A stretch of 64,000 nucleotides of DNA from Ornithodoros turicata (lineage: Eukaryota > Arthropoda > Arachnida > Ixodida > Argasidae): contig NC_088201.1 in assembly GCF_037126465.1 (NCBI RefSeq), positions 132,708,052 through 132,772,051 on the forward strand, written 5' to 3'. Both the position numbers and the translations under genes were made by a program. Within the stretch, counting starts at the first letter, position 1; every line of letters begins with the position of its first letter. The notes below the pieces were generated by a model. The model saw nothing but the letters and a program-made list of their open reading frames with translations. It was not told the origin of the DNA and ran no database searches. Positions 1 to 12,200 of the stretch are shown one piece after another.

Positions 1-585
1 GACTCTGGGGCCCTGGTGCACAAGCGCCCCCTCTCGACAGGGGCACGGCAAGCACGCACGGACCACCTACTCGGTTAGCTATCTGCAGACACTTCAGCGA
101 TAAGAAAATCAGTATACGAGCAAAAATATCAATGTTTCTTTGGCATATTTGCATCCACACAAACACGTTACCAAATCTTTCCTCAGCACCATGAAACAAA
201 AACAAAAAAAACCTGTGATAACACATATCATAGTGAACAGAATGCTCAGAGCAAACATGGGTGAGCCTACAGTGTTTGCATATGTCTCAAACTTATTTCA
301 GAATATTGTGCCCCTCAAGCTCGCCCTTCCGCAAACCGGCATTTAGATAAAGCGTGGTAGATAACGCACACGCGCGGTTATTGTGCCTGTTTTGCGAAGG
401 CGTAAGGTGATACTATCCAGAAGGTGATCCATTCGTACCATGCCGATTACCCTGAGCTCAACCGATCGAGAAGGGGCGCTCGTGTACCATGGTCTTAGAG
501 CCTCCACCCCAGCATCGACGCAAGGCGGCGCTGGCATGCAAGCAGGCCACGCGCTCCCGCGCTACGGTTAAGGGTGGCGACGCCT
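1..585. other. No recognisable gene
   Basis: Only short overlapping open frames are present. I see no domain, splice-bounded exon series or terminal repeat that I can name. Confidence 0.5.
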
Positions 586-775
586 GTACAGTGCCCTAGA
601 AGTATGGTGGCTAGATGAATATTGTCTGGTGTGAGGAGCGCCCACAGCCTCCTATCCGACGGAGCGGGACTCTTGCGGAAGACGGCCGCCAGGCGCGCTG
701 CTCCACGGATGTATGCTAGTTTCTGGGCGCTCTGGCTGGTCCCCGGGCGGAGTTCTTTCGCCGTGACATATCAGA
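586..775 (+). repeat. Left arm of a diverged inverted repeat
   Basis: This stretch matches the reverse complement of about 3060-3260. The shared core around 601-640 includes TATGGTGGCTAGATGAATAT and continues, diverged, through GGAAGACG and CACGGATGTATG. The two arms enclose about 2.3 kb and look like the ends of an old DNA transposon or a foldback element. No target-site duplication could be confirmed. Confidence 0.6.
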
Positions 776-1087
776 GGGTGGGATAGCGACGCTGTCGCGT
801 CTTTGAAGTGCTTTATTTTACTTTATCGTCGGCTGTGCACTGTTTCTATGGAATGGTGAACCTTTAGCAGACTTCTGACGCCCCTGTGACGAAAAAGCGG
901 CGTGCAAAAACGAACAGAGCGCCGACCATCCGTCGTCGTACATGAACAAATTCAACAGGGGGGCCCACGCTACTATTCAGAAACACTCTTCAAGCTTGTC
1001 TTCAAACTTGAAGATACCTTCACAATGCTGTTTTCATATCATAAAAGGCATGCAGACAGCCTACTAGAAATTGGCATGTGCTAGGGG

Positions 1088-2396
1088 CAGTCATGGGCAG
1101 TACTTGATGTACCAAGATAGTAACGAAAATCTCCAACCAAGTTACAGGACGGGGATACCCGACGTTTCGGAGCCAGTTCGGCTCCTTCCTCAGGGGTGAC
1201 CAAGTACTCAATTAGAACATTAAGTACATTTCTGTGTACTTTACTTTAAGTACATTTTAAACCGCGTACTTTGTACCGTACTTAAAGTACTTTTTTTCAA
1301 ATACTTTCCCATCAAGTACTCAAGTACACAAACTTGGGCTTCAGACAAAAAGTCACAAAAGAGTATCAAAAATGCTCATCAAATGCCCATTATTGCTTTT
1401 AGTGGGATGCTGTACCAAGAGTCCGTCTGACATTTTACCAAAAAGGATTTTTGTGCTGTTAAGGGGCATATTTGTCGAAGCAAATTTATTGTTGAGAGGC
1501 CTGGAACGTTGAAAAAGTATCAGCACTTCTATGATTATGTAAAACGAATGGAATGCACAGACATCCCACATTATAACACTGCAACCGGCAGCACAATGAC
1601 TTGGTCAATTGTCATTTCAGTTCTTCCAATGCAGGGTTCTATGCTTTTTTATATTGTTTCGTTCATTGGCAATTAATAATCATTTTATGTCACAGTGTGT
1701 GATTGCATTACATGATGAACACTCTGAAAGACACACATGCTTTACTTTTTACATTTTTTAATTGGTCACATGGATTAGATTGCTGCAGATCACAGTCGTA
1801 TAAAAATCATGGCTTGCATTGTGCTTCATCCTTTTTTATTTTCTTCGTATTCTTTTTCAAACATGTTGTATTTCAAAAAGCACCATGGAATGGCCAGAAA
1901 TATATAATCTCCGTTGGCCTGTGCTTTTCCCCCCCTTGAAATTTCCTAGCCTGTTATAACAGAAGATTAGTACCGGAACACCACACTAGGCAGGTGATCT
2001 TCGATCAGTCAGGGTATAATACATAATACAGCACAGCTGACTGATTACCTCTCTACATGTAACTGCAAATTATGTCATCTGATTAAGTCCATATTCACGG
2101 GTTAGCACTTAACCTAGGGCTTTATGGCTTTAGAGCATTTGTCAACAATGCTCCCTAAAGTTTTGCCAGACAAGCAAGACACATATACTAAACAGTGAAA
2201 TGCAAAGTGTACAAATTAAATTCGCAATGTACTTGATGAATACTTGAAGTACTTTGCCTAGTACTTTGTACTTTACTTGAAGTACATTTGGAATTGGGTA
2301 CTTTGTAGTGTACTTGAATTACTAATGACGCCAGGTACTTGGTACTTTACTTTAAGTACAATTTTGAGGTACTTTCCCCATCACTGACAATGAGCA
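1088..2396. mobile_element. hAT-like element with AGTACTT-rich ends
   Basis: Both ends resemble hAT termini: CAGTCATGGGCAGTACTTG on the left, and the reverse complement of CAGTGATGGGGAAAGTACC on the right. The outer 200-300 bases at each end are packed with AGTACTTTAAGTAC-like motifs. A minus-strand frame at 1353-1571 faintly resembles a hAT C-terminal dimerisation region (PLNST followed by LLVQHPTKSN), but it is too decayed to be sure. No 8-bp target duplication is evident. The left end is interrupted by a Penelope-like fragment. Confidence 0.5.
1145..1195 (-). ncRNA. Hammerhead ribozyme-like motif in a Penelope fragment
   Basis: Read on the minus strand, CTGAGGA (1193-1187) is followed by a 6-bp stem (1180-1185 with 1169-1174, GGAGCC/GGCTCC) and then GAAA (1168-1165). 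These are the two conserved boxes of the hammerhead core with stem II between them. Downstream, ACG and CGU can pair around GGG-UAU-CCC as a short stem III, ending in U-C as expected at the cleavage site. Stem I is not clear. Hammerheads are known in the terminal repeats of Penelope-like elements. The fragment (about 1120-1196) is flanked by ACCAAG on both sides, a possible short target duplication. Confidence 0.6.
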
Positions 2397-3059
2397 TCAT
2401 TGAGCATGTTGGCTGTCGAACCCATAGCGAATATCTCACAATGAACATTGTAAAATTCTATGCTGTGATGAGGATGCACTTCCCCGTAAAGGGCATTAAC
2501 CGTCCTCGCGCAGAGCGGAGCAAAAAACAGAAACTTTCAAAGGGGGCGCGTCTCCATCAGTGAATACACTTATGTGAGCATTCAGACCCGTGTACAGATG
2601 TTCTTTGTTTTCATTGTGTGCATATGTATGTACATATACTATATCATGATGAGGGGACGAAACAGGTTGTTGCTATTGCTGTGTATAATAAATCTTGTTT
2701 TGACATTGCGAGGTTGAAATTTGGAGGTGATCGTGTCTTCATTGACTGATAGGAAACTTTATACATCGAGGAACAAAAAGAAAGATTAACCGGCCTCGTT
2801 GCTGTGACATTAAAAAAAAAAAAAGAACTAAAAGTAAGAATGAACAAAGAAAAGTAACCTGATAAAAGAAAGAGATACAAAAGTTGAAAAGGAGGGTTGC
2901 CATCAGCTTTGTGACGTCCAAGCTACGCATGGGGCATACAAAGCTGAATACCTGTTCCTTTGCGTGCTTGAATAAGCGGTCTTTAGTGTGTTTTAAGCTA
3001 TTACCATTACTGTTTTGTTTTCCATTGATATTTACCCCCCACCGTTTCATTCCTCCGCA
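2397..3059. other. Interior of the inverted-repeat element, no gene recognised
   Basis: This lies between the hAT-like element and the right inverted-repeat arm. It holds a poly-A run near 2810-2825 and short frames without recognisable domains. Confidence 0.4.
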
Positions 3060-3260
3060 AAACTTCTCGGCCACATGGGCGAAAACGACCCGTTCAGCAG
3101 ACACGCTTCGGGAGCGTTCGGGAGAATCTTCGCATACATCCGTGTTGGCGCGCCACTTGACGGCGTCTTCCGCGAACGGGCCGCCTCGGCTGCGCCGCCC
3201 CTCACACCAGACAATATTCATCTAGCCACCATACTAGAAGAGTCTTCTAGGGCACTGTAC
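3060..3260 (-). repeat. Right arm of the diverged inverted repeat
   Basis: Reverse-complement partner of 586-775. The best-preserved part is about 3205-3260. At its outer edge a 36-bp stretch (3265-3300) recurs perfectly, inverted, at 6056-6091. Confidence 0.6.
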
Positions 3261-3300
3261 CTGAGGTACAGTGGCTAGAAGGAGAAGTGTGCCGGGCGCC

Positions 3301-3926
3301 GGGAAATAAGCGCACAAAACTGCAATGAAAGATCCAGGTGGCGCTGGTCGCAGTAGGCGAGTTACCTCCCGAAGGGCTCCTACGAGGGAAGTTGCGGAGT
3401 TCGGCACTAAACCCGAGGATTTCACGTTAACTTGAAAAGGAATCTTGTTGGTACTTGATTCATGTCCTCTTAATTATGCAGCGATAACTACGAGAACACG
3501 AGCACGCGCAATTTTTAAACAAAGAAAGAAATAAATAAAAAATAGAGTCATGGTCGTACAGTACTGAACACATTTATATTTTACCGAGACATCATAGTGA
3601 ATATTTTCAAATGGCATATTTTCAAGCAAAAATAGCGTATTTTCGTTGAACATAAGTGAGGAGACAAGCGAGCTGCTGTATACATGTACGATTGAACGGA
3701 AACATCTCGTTGATTTCCGTTCAAGCGTATTTTCAAATGCTTCCGTCGCTCTCTTTTTGACACATTCTCCTTATTCAAAAAAATTTGAGAGAGAAAGAAA
3801 AAAAGAGACTTTGTAAGAGAATGCAGTCGTGTGACTAAAAAGATATGAAACACGTCTAATCAGTTCATTGCAGTGCACGTCACTGTTCAAGCCTTAGATT
3901 GGTCAAGGACTTGCATAAATAACAAA
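3301..3926. other. No recognisable gene
   Basis: AT-rich spacer with short frames only. A frame at 3581-3853 on the minus strand has no domain I know. Confidence 0.4.
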
Positions 3927-4049
3927 CAACGTTGGGCTAATTGGTAAGCATACGACATGGTAGAAAGCGCACAAAAACGCGGACTAGAAGAAGACGACAA
4001 CACCAGCACTGTCTTGTGTCTTCTTCTTCTAGTCCGTGTTTTTGTGCGC
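3927..4049 (+). repeat. SINE-like A-box followed by a 30-bp foldback
   Basis: TTGGGCTAATTGGTAAGCAT near 3930 resembles a tRNA-type pol III A-box. Directly after it, 3967-3995 and 4018-4049 form an inverted repeat (GCGCACAAAAAC, then GGACTAGAAGAAG), differing only by one base and a 3-nt indel, with a 22-nt loop. No B-box was found, so this is either a truncated or a rearranged SINE. Confidence 0.4.
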
Positions 4050-5150
4050 ACCATGACTTGCACAAAGTCAAAGATACGGGGGGCGTAGAGCTTCTGAGTG
4101 GAAAAATATAACGTAATTGCTGCTTCCAGCACTGAAATGAGCTTGGCCAGTCCATGGCCAGGGTATAGTAGACGTCGAAGCAGCTGGTGAACTCACTTTT
4201 TTGGGTCTGTGCGGCTTATGAAAATGATCTTCTAGTTTATATACAGCTCTTATAACCATGACCTATCCAGCCTATTCGCTCCCAATCTAGCAGACAGAAA
4301 CCTGAATAAAGGTGCGTACAGGGTTTATTATGCGCGCTGTATACATTTTCTAAACAGGAATTCTTAGCCACTTTCTAACCAGCCCTTATCAAATTCTGTA
4401 TTCAAGCTCACTGCATACAGCTTTTATACGGCAATTTTTCCGTTTTGTAACCAGTTCAGACTAAGTCTGTGTGCAGCAAAAACGGAATTTTGAACACGGA
4501 ATTCCATTTCATTTTTTTTCTGATGCGTCATGTCATTGGCCATTCTTTCATGCGCCGTACGTTGACAGAGATTGCAAAATCGTTTCCATCACTGTTGATG
4601 CATAACGGGTTGAAGTTGTGCACCCGCGCACCAGAATCCAGGTTTATTTTGATGGGCGCACGTTCTTTGTGAAATACTTCGGCGCGTCCGGAAACAGGGC
4701 TGAAACGGCATCGTCCGTTAGCAGCGACCTGTCCCTCGAAATTTCAACGTTTTCGTCGCCAATGATGTGCCGAAGAATCCTCATGGTATACCCTTCCTCG
4801 AATTACCGTTCACACACAACGCAGTCAATTGCCAGTCCTTTCTCCGCGCGCTTTACGTTACGCGTCGACTCTTCTCTGCGAATAGTTTCCTTCGGTGGTC
4901 GGAACAGGAAGACCTCATGTTCGTCCTCACGGTGGCATGGACCATGTCGTGAAGACTAGATACCCAGACTTCGCTAACTGACACACAAAAGTTCCCAAAG
5001 AGACACAAATTGAACAAACAAATGCTCGAAACGACACACGTTGAGTTGACAAGTAAGCGTCTGCTTCCCGCGACCCGACTCGCCTAGTGGTTGCAGCGCC
5101 CTCTGCGACGCCAGAACTTGTCATTGCGGTTTGCGCTTCCCTATCGCATG
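4050..5150. other. No recognisable gene
   Basis: Short overlapping frames on both strands, for example 4618-4959 plus. None has a recognisable domain. The right end carries the target site of the next element. Confidence 0.4.
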
Positions 5151-5157
5151 GCATGTA

Positions 5158-6045
5158 CAGTCCTCCTCAGGTACCCGAGGACGCGGCTGTACAGTATGTA
5201 CCACTGCGCCCATACACCATGTTGCAAGCCCATTGGCCTAGACTGCGCGCGCGCTCCGATTGGTCGAGAACGTTTTGAAACCGCATTTTGTAGCGCGCAT
5301 GTGCGTACAGCGCGGCCGTTTCAGCATAGTTTCGAAATAGCGTGGCCGGCATGTCGTCCTCCTGTGTTCGGTGGTGTCAATCGACAGAACAGTTTGCAGA
5401 AATATGTTCGTCCTTGTGAGTCTACGCGTGTTGTGCTGTTTCTGAACACAACTGTTATCCCACGAACAATTTGTCAACTGCGGTACCGGAGTGCTTCATG
5501 AGTTGGAGCGTGAAGAACAAGTTCGAGCGCCGTTGGACTTCGAGGACTGTCAACAAAGACAGCATTACGTGCCACACAAGCGCTTTTCGCTTCGCTATAA
5601 TGGATGCACCGCAGGCAGCGAAAGAAGATGCTCATCATGAAATGGTACGCACTCATGAGACTGGCTCGGTATTAGGAGTTGAACGGTGTGTTCGTTCTGC
5701 TTCATGTTCCAACTTTGTCCCAGTGTGTCAGCAACGCAGTGGGCTTTGTACGCACAGTGCACCCATGTATCAGATCTTTGAATTAGTGCTTTGTATCAAA
5801 TAAATCTTTATTTTACCCCAAAATCGCTTTAGTTATTTTGAATACCGAGTAACGGCGGCAGGCCTGAAATCCAGTAGAAGTCGATGGTAGCCAGGACCGA
5901 CCGAAAAGCCAGCCAGACATGGAGGCTCCTGATTAGCCGACTGGTTGTGCATAATATCCACCACGTCGCAATTTGATTGGTCGTGTGCCCAGTGTTGTGT
6001 GAATTATCTCAAACTATGGGCTCTATGGGGAGCTGTTGGAGCCTG
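5158..6045 (+). mobile_element. 0.9 kb mobile element, copy 1
   Basis: This 888-bp segment is nearly identical to 17928-18835. It starts CAGTCCTCCTCAGGTACC and ends GTTGGAGCCTG. It is flanked by the perfect 7-bp direct repeat GCATGTA (5151-5157 and 6046-6052). The second copy has a different flanking 7-mer, so both are independent insertions of one family. It contains an AATAAA signal (about 5799) and only short frames, for example 5471-5803, with no recognised domain. The ends share CAG/CTG but otherwise show poor terminal inverted repeats, so the superfamily is unclear. Confidence 0.75.
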
Positions 6046-6055
6046 GCATGTATAT

Positions 6056-6216
6056 GGCGCCCGGCACACTTCTCCTTCTAGCCACTGTACCAGAGGGGTA
6101 TCATTGCCGCGCCACTCACTCTTCCAGGTGCTTCCGCGCAAAAATGTAGCTCCTATTTTTCATTGGCTGCTGCGTGGGACGCCTTGCATTCTAGTTGCCT
6201 CCGCGGGAAATCTCAC
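6056..6216. repeat. 36-bp inverted match to 3265-3300, then spacer
   Basis: 6056-6091 is the perfect reverse complement of 3265-3300 (GGTACAGTGGCTAGAAGGAG and onward). The 0.9 kb element therefore sits beside or inside another copy of that dispersed repeat. The remainder is unassigned. Confidence 0.55.
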
Positions 6217-9200
6217 AACGTCTTTTTCACCATCAGAGCCAATCTTGCGATTACTTCCCATATCTCTAGAGGTAAGTAAGTAAATTGTGTCCTCTTATTG
6301 CCCCATCTCTGAAGAGGTGCCCCATTAAAATTCACTCCATTCCACCATGTATTTTTTATTTTGCGGACCCTTTCCCTATGCCACTTCACTGTCTCGGACG
6401 TTTTTTCACCGTCAGAGCCAATCTTGCGATAACTTCCCATATTTCTACAGCCAAGTAAGTTGTGTCCTCTTATTGTCTCATCTCTCAAAAGGTGCACCAC
6501 TAAGATTCCCTACATTTGACCATGTATTTTTTATTTTGCAGACCCCTCCGCTATGCCACTCCCCTGTCTCCCGACGTCTTTTTCACCATCAGAGCCAATC
6601 TTGCGATTACTTCCCATATCTCTAGAGGTAAGTAAGTAAATTGTGTCCTCTTATTGCCCCATCTCTCAAGAGGTGCCCCATTAAAATTCACTCCATTCCA
6701 CCATGTATTTTTTATTTTGCGGACCCTTTCCCTATGCCACTTCACTGTCTCGGACGTTTTTTCACCGTCAGAGCCAATCTTGCGATAACTTCCCATATCT
6801 CTACAGCCAAGTAAGTTGTGTCCTCTTATTGTCTCATCTCTCAAAAGGTGCACCACTAAGATTCCATACATTTGACCATGTATTTTTTATTTTGCAGACC
6901 CCTCCGCTATGCCACTCCCCTGTCTCCCGACGTCTTTTTCACCATCAGAGCCAATCTTGCGATTACTTCCCATATCTCTAGAGGTAAGTAAGTAAATTGT
7001 GTCCTCTTATTGCCCCATCTCTCAAGAGGTGCCCCATTAAAATTCACTCCATTCCACCATGTATTTTTTATTTTGCGGACCCTTTCCCTATGCCACTTCA
7101 CTGTCTCGGACGTTTTTTCACCGTCAGAGCCAATCTTGCGATAACTTCCCATATCTCTACAGCCAAGTAAGTTGTGTCCTCTTATTGTCTCATCTCTCAA
7201 AAGGTGCACCACTAAGATTCCCTACATTTGACCATGTATTTTTTATTTTGCAGACCCCTCCGCTATGCCACTCCCCTGTCTCCCGACGTCTTTTTCACCA
7301 TCAGAGCCAATCTTGCGATTACTTCCCATATCTCTAGAGGTAACTAAGTAAATTGTGTCCTCTTATTGCCCCATCTCTCAAGAGGTGCCCCATTAAAATT
7401 CACTCCATTCCACCATGTATTTTTTATTTTGCGGACCCTTTCCCTATGCCACTTCACTGTCTCGGACGTTTTTTCACCGTCAGAGCCAATCTTGCGATAA
7501 CTTCCCATATCTCTACAGCCAAGTAAGTTGTGTCCTCTTATTGTCTCATCTCTCAAAAGGTGCACCACTAAGATTCCCTACATTTGACCATGTATTTTTT
7601 ATTTTGCAGACCCCTCCGCTATGCCACTCCCCTGTCTCCCGACGTCTTTTTCACCATCAGAGCCAATCTTGCGATTACTTCCCATATCTCTAGAGGTAAG
7701 TAAGTAAATTGTGTCCTCTTATTGCCCCATCTCTCAAGAGGTGCCCCATTAAAATTCACTCCATTCCACCATGTATTTTTTATTTTGCGGACCCTTTCCC
7801 TATGCCACTTCACTGTCTCGGACGTTTTTTCACCGTCAGAGCCAATCTTGCGATAACTTCCCATATCTCTACAGCCAAGTAAGTTGTGTCCTCTTATTGT
7901 CTCATCTCTCAAAAGGTACACCACTAAGATTCCATACATTTGACCATGTATTTTTTATTTTGCAGACCCCTCCGCTATGCCACTCCCCTGTCTCCCGACG
8001 TCTTTTTCACCATCAGAGCCAATCTTGCGATTACTTCCCATATCTCTAGAGGTAAGTAAGTAAATTGTGTCCTCTTATTGCCCCATCTCTCAAGAGGTGC
8101 CCCATTAAAATTCACTCCATTCCACCATGTATTTTTTATTTTGCGGACCCTTTCCCTATGCCACTTCACTGTCTCGGACGTTTTTTCACCGTCAGAGCCA
8201 ATCTTGCGATAACTTCCCATATCTCTACAGCCAAGTAAGTTGTGTCCTCTTATTGTCTCATCTCTCAAAAGGTGCACCACTAAGATTCCCTACATTTGAC
8301 CATGTATTTTTTATTTTGCAGACCCCTCCGCTATGCCACTCCCCTGTCTCCCGACGTCTTTTTCACCATCAGAGCCAATCTTGCGATTACTTTCCATATC
8401 TCTAGAGGTAAGTAAGTAAATTGTGTCCTCTTATTGCCCCATCTCTCAAGAGGTGCCCCATTAAAATTCACTCCATTCCACCATGTATTTTTTATTTTGC
8501 GGACCCTTTCCCTATGCCACTTCACTGTCTCGGACGTTTTTTCACCGTCAGAGCCAATCTTGCGATAACTTCCCATATCTCTACAGCCAAGTAAGCTGTG
8601 TCCTCTTATTGTCTCATCTCTCAAAAGGTGCACCACTAAGATTCCCTACATTTGACCATGTATTTTTTATTTTGCAGACCCCTCCGCTATGCCACTTCCC
8701 TGTCTCCCGACGTCTTTTTCACCATCAGAGCCAATCTTGCGATTACTTCCCATATCTCTAGAGGTAAGTAAATTGTGTCCTCTTATTGCCCCATCTCTGA
8801 AGAGGTGCCCCATTAAAATTCACTCCATTCCACCATGTATTTTTTATTTTGCGGACCCTTTCCCTATGCCACTTCACTGTCTCTGACGTTTTTTCACCGT
8901 CAGAGCCAATCTTGCGATAACTTCCCATATCTCTACAGCCAAGTAAGTTGTGTCCTCTTATTGTCTCATCTCTCAAAAGGTGCACCACTAAGATTCCATA
9001 CATTTGACCATGTATTTTTTATTTTGCAGACCCCTCCGCTATGCCACTCCCCTGTCTCCCGACGTCTTTTTCACCATCAGAGCCAATCTTGCGATTACTT
9101 CCCATATCTCTAGAGGTAAGTAAGTAAATTGTGTCCTCTTATTGCCCCATCTCTCAAGAGGTGCCCCATTAAAATTCACTCCATTCCACCATGTATTTTT

Positions 9201-12200
9201 TATTTTGCGGACCCTTTCCCTATGCCACTTCACTGTCTCGGACGTTTTTTCACCGTCAGAGCCAATCTTGCGATAACTTCCCATATCTCTACAGCCAAGT
9301 AAGTTGTGTCCTCTTATTGTCTCATCTCTCAAAAGGTGCACCACTAAGATTCCCTACATTTGACCATGTATTTTTTATTTTGCAGACCCCTCCGCTATGC
9401 CACTCCCCTGTCTCCCGACGTCTTTTTCACCATCAGAGCCAATCTTGCGATTACTTCCCATATCTCTAGAGGTAAGTAAGTAAATTGTGTCCTCTTATTG
9501 CCCCATCTCTCAAGAGGTGCCCCATTAAAATTCACTCCATTCCACCATGTATTTTTTATTTTGCGGACCCTTTCCCTATGCCACTTCACTGTCTCGGACG
9601 TTTTTTCACCGTCAGAGCCAATCTTGCGATAACTTCCCATATCTCTACAGCCAAGTAAGTTGTGTCCTCTTATTGTCTCATCTCTCAAAAGGTGCACCAC
9701 TAAGATTCCCTACATTTGACCATGTATTTTTTATTTTGCAGACCCCTCCGCTATGCCACTCCCCTGTCTCCCGACGTCTTTTTCACCATCAGAGCCAATC
9801 TTGCGATTACTTCCCATATCTCTAGAGGTAACTAAGTAAATTGTGTCCTCTTATTGCCCCATCTCTCAAGAGGTGCCCCATTAAAATTCACTCCATTCCA
9901 CCATGTATTTTTTATTTTGCGGACCCTTTCCCTATGCCACTTCACTGTCTCTGACGTTTTTTCACCGTCAGAGCCAATCTTGCGATAACTTCCCATATCT
10001 CTACAGCCAAGTAAGTTGTGTCCTCTTATTGTCTCATCTCTCAAAAGGTGCACCACTAAGATTCCCTACATTTGACCATGTATTTTTTATTTTGCAGACC
10101 CCTCCGCTATGCCACTCCCCTGTCTCCCGACGTCTTTTTCACCATCAGAGCCAATCTTGCGATTACTTCCCATATCTCTAGAGGTAAGTAAGTAAATTGT
10201 GTCCTCTTATTGCCCCATCTCTCAAGAGGTGCCCCATTAAAATTCACTCCATTCCACCATGTATTTTTTATTTTGCGGACCCTTTCCCTATGCCACTTCA
10301 CTGTCTCGGACGTTTTTTCACCGTCAGAGCCAATCTTGCGATAACTTCCCATATCTCTACAGCCAAGTAAGTTGTGTCCTCTTATTGTCTCATCTCTCAA
10401 AAGGTACACCACTAAGATTCCATACATTTGACCATGTATTTTTTATTTTGCAGACCCCTCCGCTATGCCACTCCCCTGTCTCCCGACGTCTTTTTCACCA
10501 TCAGAGCCAATCTTGCGATTACTTCCCATATCTCTAGAGGTAAGTAAGTAAATTGTGTCCTCTTATTGCCCCATCTCTCAAGAGGTGCCCCATTAAAATT
10601 CACTCCATTCCACCATGTATTTTTTATTTTGCGGACCCTTTCCCTATGCCACTTCACTGTCTCGGACGTTTTTTCACCGTCAGAGCCAATCTTGCGATAA
10701 CTTCCCATATCTCTACAGCCAAGTAAGTTGTGTCCTCTTATTGTCTCATCTCTCAAAAGGTGCACCACTAAGATTCCCTACATTTGACCATGTATTTTTT
10801 ATTTTGCAGACCCCTCCGCTATGCCACTCCCCTGTCTCCCGACGTCTTTTTCACCATCAGAGCCAATCTTGCGATTACTTCCCATATCTCTAGAGGTAAC
10901 TAAGTAAATTGTGTCCTCTTATTGCCCCATCTCTCAAGAGGTGCCCCATTAAAATTCACTCCATTCCACCATGTATTTTTTATTTTGCGGACCCTTTCCC
11001 TATGCCACTTCACTGTCTCGGACGTTTTTTCACCGTCAGAGCCAATCTTGCGATAACTTCCCATATCTCTACAGCCAAGTAAGTTGTGTCCTCTTATTGT
11101 CTCATCTCTCAAAAGGTGCACCACTAAGATTCCCTACATTTGACCATGTATTTTTTATTTTGCAGACCCCTCCGCTATGCCACTCCCCTGTCTCCCGACG
11201 TCTTTTTCACCATCAGAGCCAATCTTGCGATTACTTCCCATATCTCTAGAGGTAAGTAAGTAAATTGTGTCCTCTTATTGCCCCATCTCTCAAGAGGTGC
11301 CCCATTAAAATTCACTCCATTCCACCATGTATTTTTTATTTTGCGGACCCTTTCCCTATGCCACTTCACTGTCTCGGACGTTTTTTCACCGTCAGAGCCA
11401 ATCTTGCGATAACTTCCCATATCTCTACAGCCAAGTAAGTTGTGTCCTCTTATTGTCTCATCTCTCAAAAGGTGCACCACTAAGATTCCATACATTTGAC
11501 CATGTATTTTTTATTTTGCAGACCCCTCCGCTATGCCACTCCCCTGTCTCCCGACGTCTTTTTCACCATCAGAGCCAATCTTGCGATTACTTCCCATATC
11601 TCTAGAGGTAAGTAAGTAAATTGTGTCCTCTTATTGCCCCATCTCTCAAGAGGTGCCCCATTAAAATTCACTCCATTCCACCATGTATTTTTTATTTTGC
11701 GGACCCTTTCCCTATGCCACTTCACTGTCTCGGACGTTTTTTCACCGTCAGAGCCAATCTTGCGATAACTTCCCATATCTCTACAGCCAAGTAAGTTGTG
11801 TCCTCTTATTGTCTCATCTCTCAAAAGGTGCACCACTAAGATTCCCTACATTTGACCATGTATTTTTTATTTTGCAGACCCCTCCGCTATGCCACTCCCC
11901 TGTCTCCCGACGTCTTTTTCACCATCAGAGCCAATCTTGCGATTACTTTCCATATCTCTAGAGGTAAGTAAGTAAATTGTGTCCTCTTATTGCCCCATCT
12001 CTCAAGAGGTGCCCCATTAAAATTCACTCCATTCCACCATGTATTTTTTATTTTGCGGACCCTTTCCCTATGCCACTTCACTGTCTCGGACGTTTTTTCA
12101 CCGTCAGAGCCAATCTTGCGATAACTTCCCATATCTCTACAGCCAAGTAAGCTGTGTCCTCTTATTGTCTCATCTCTCAAAAGGTGCACCACTAAGATTC

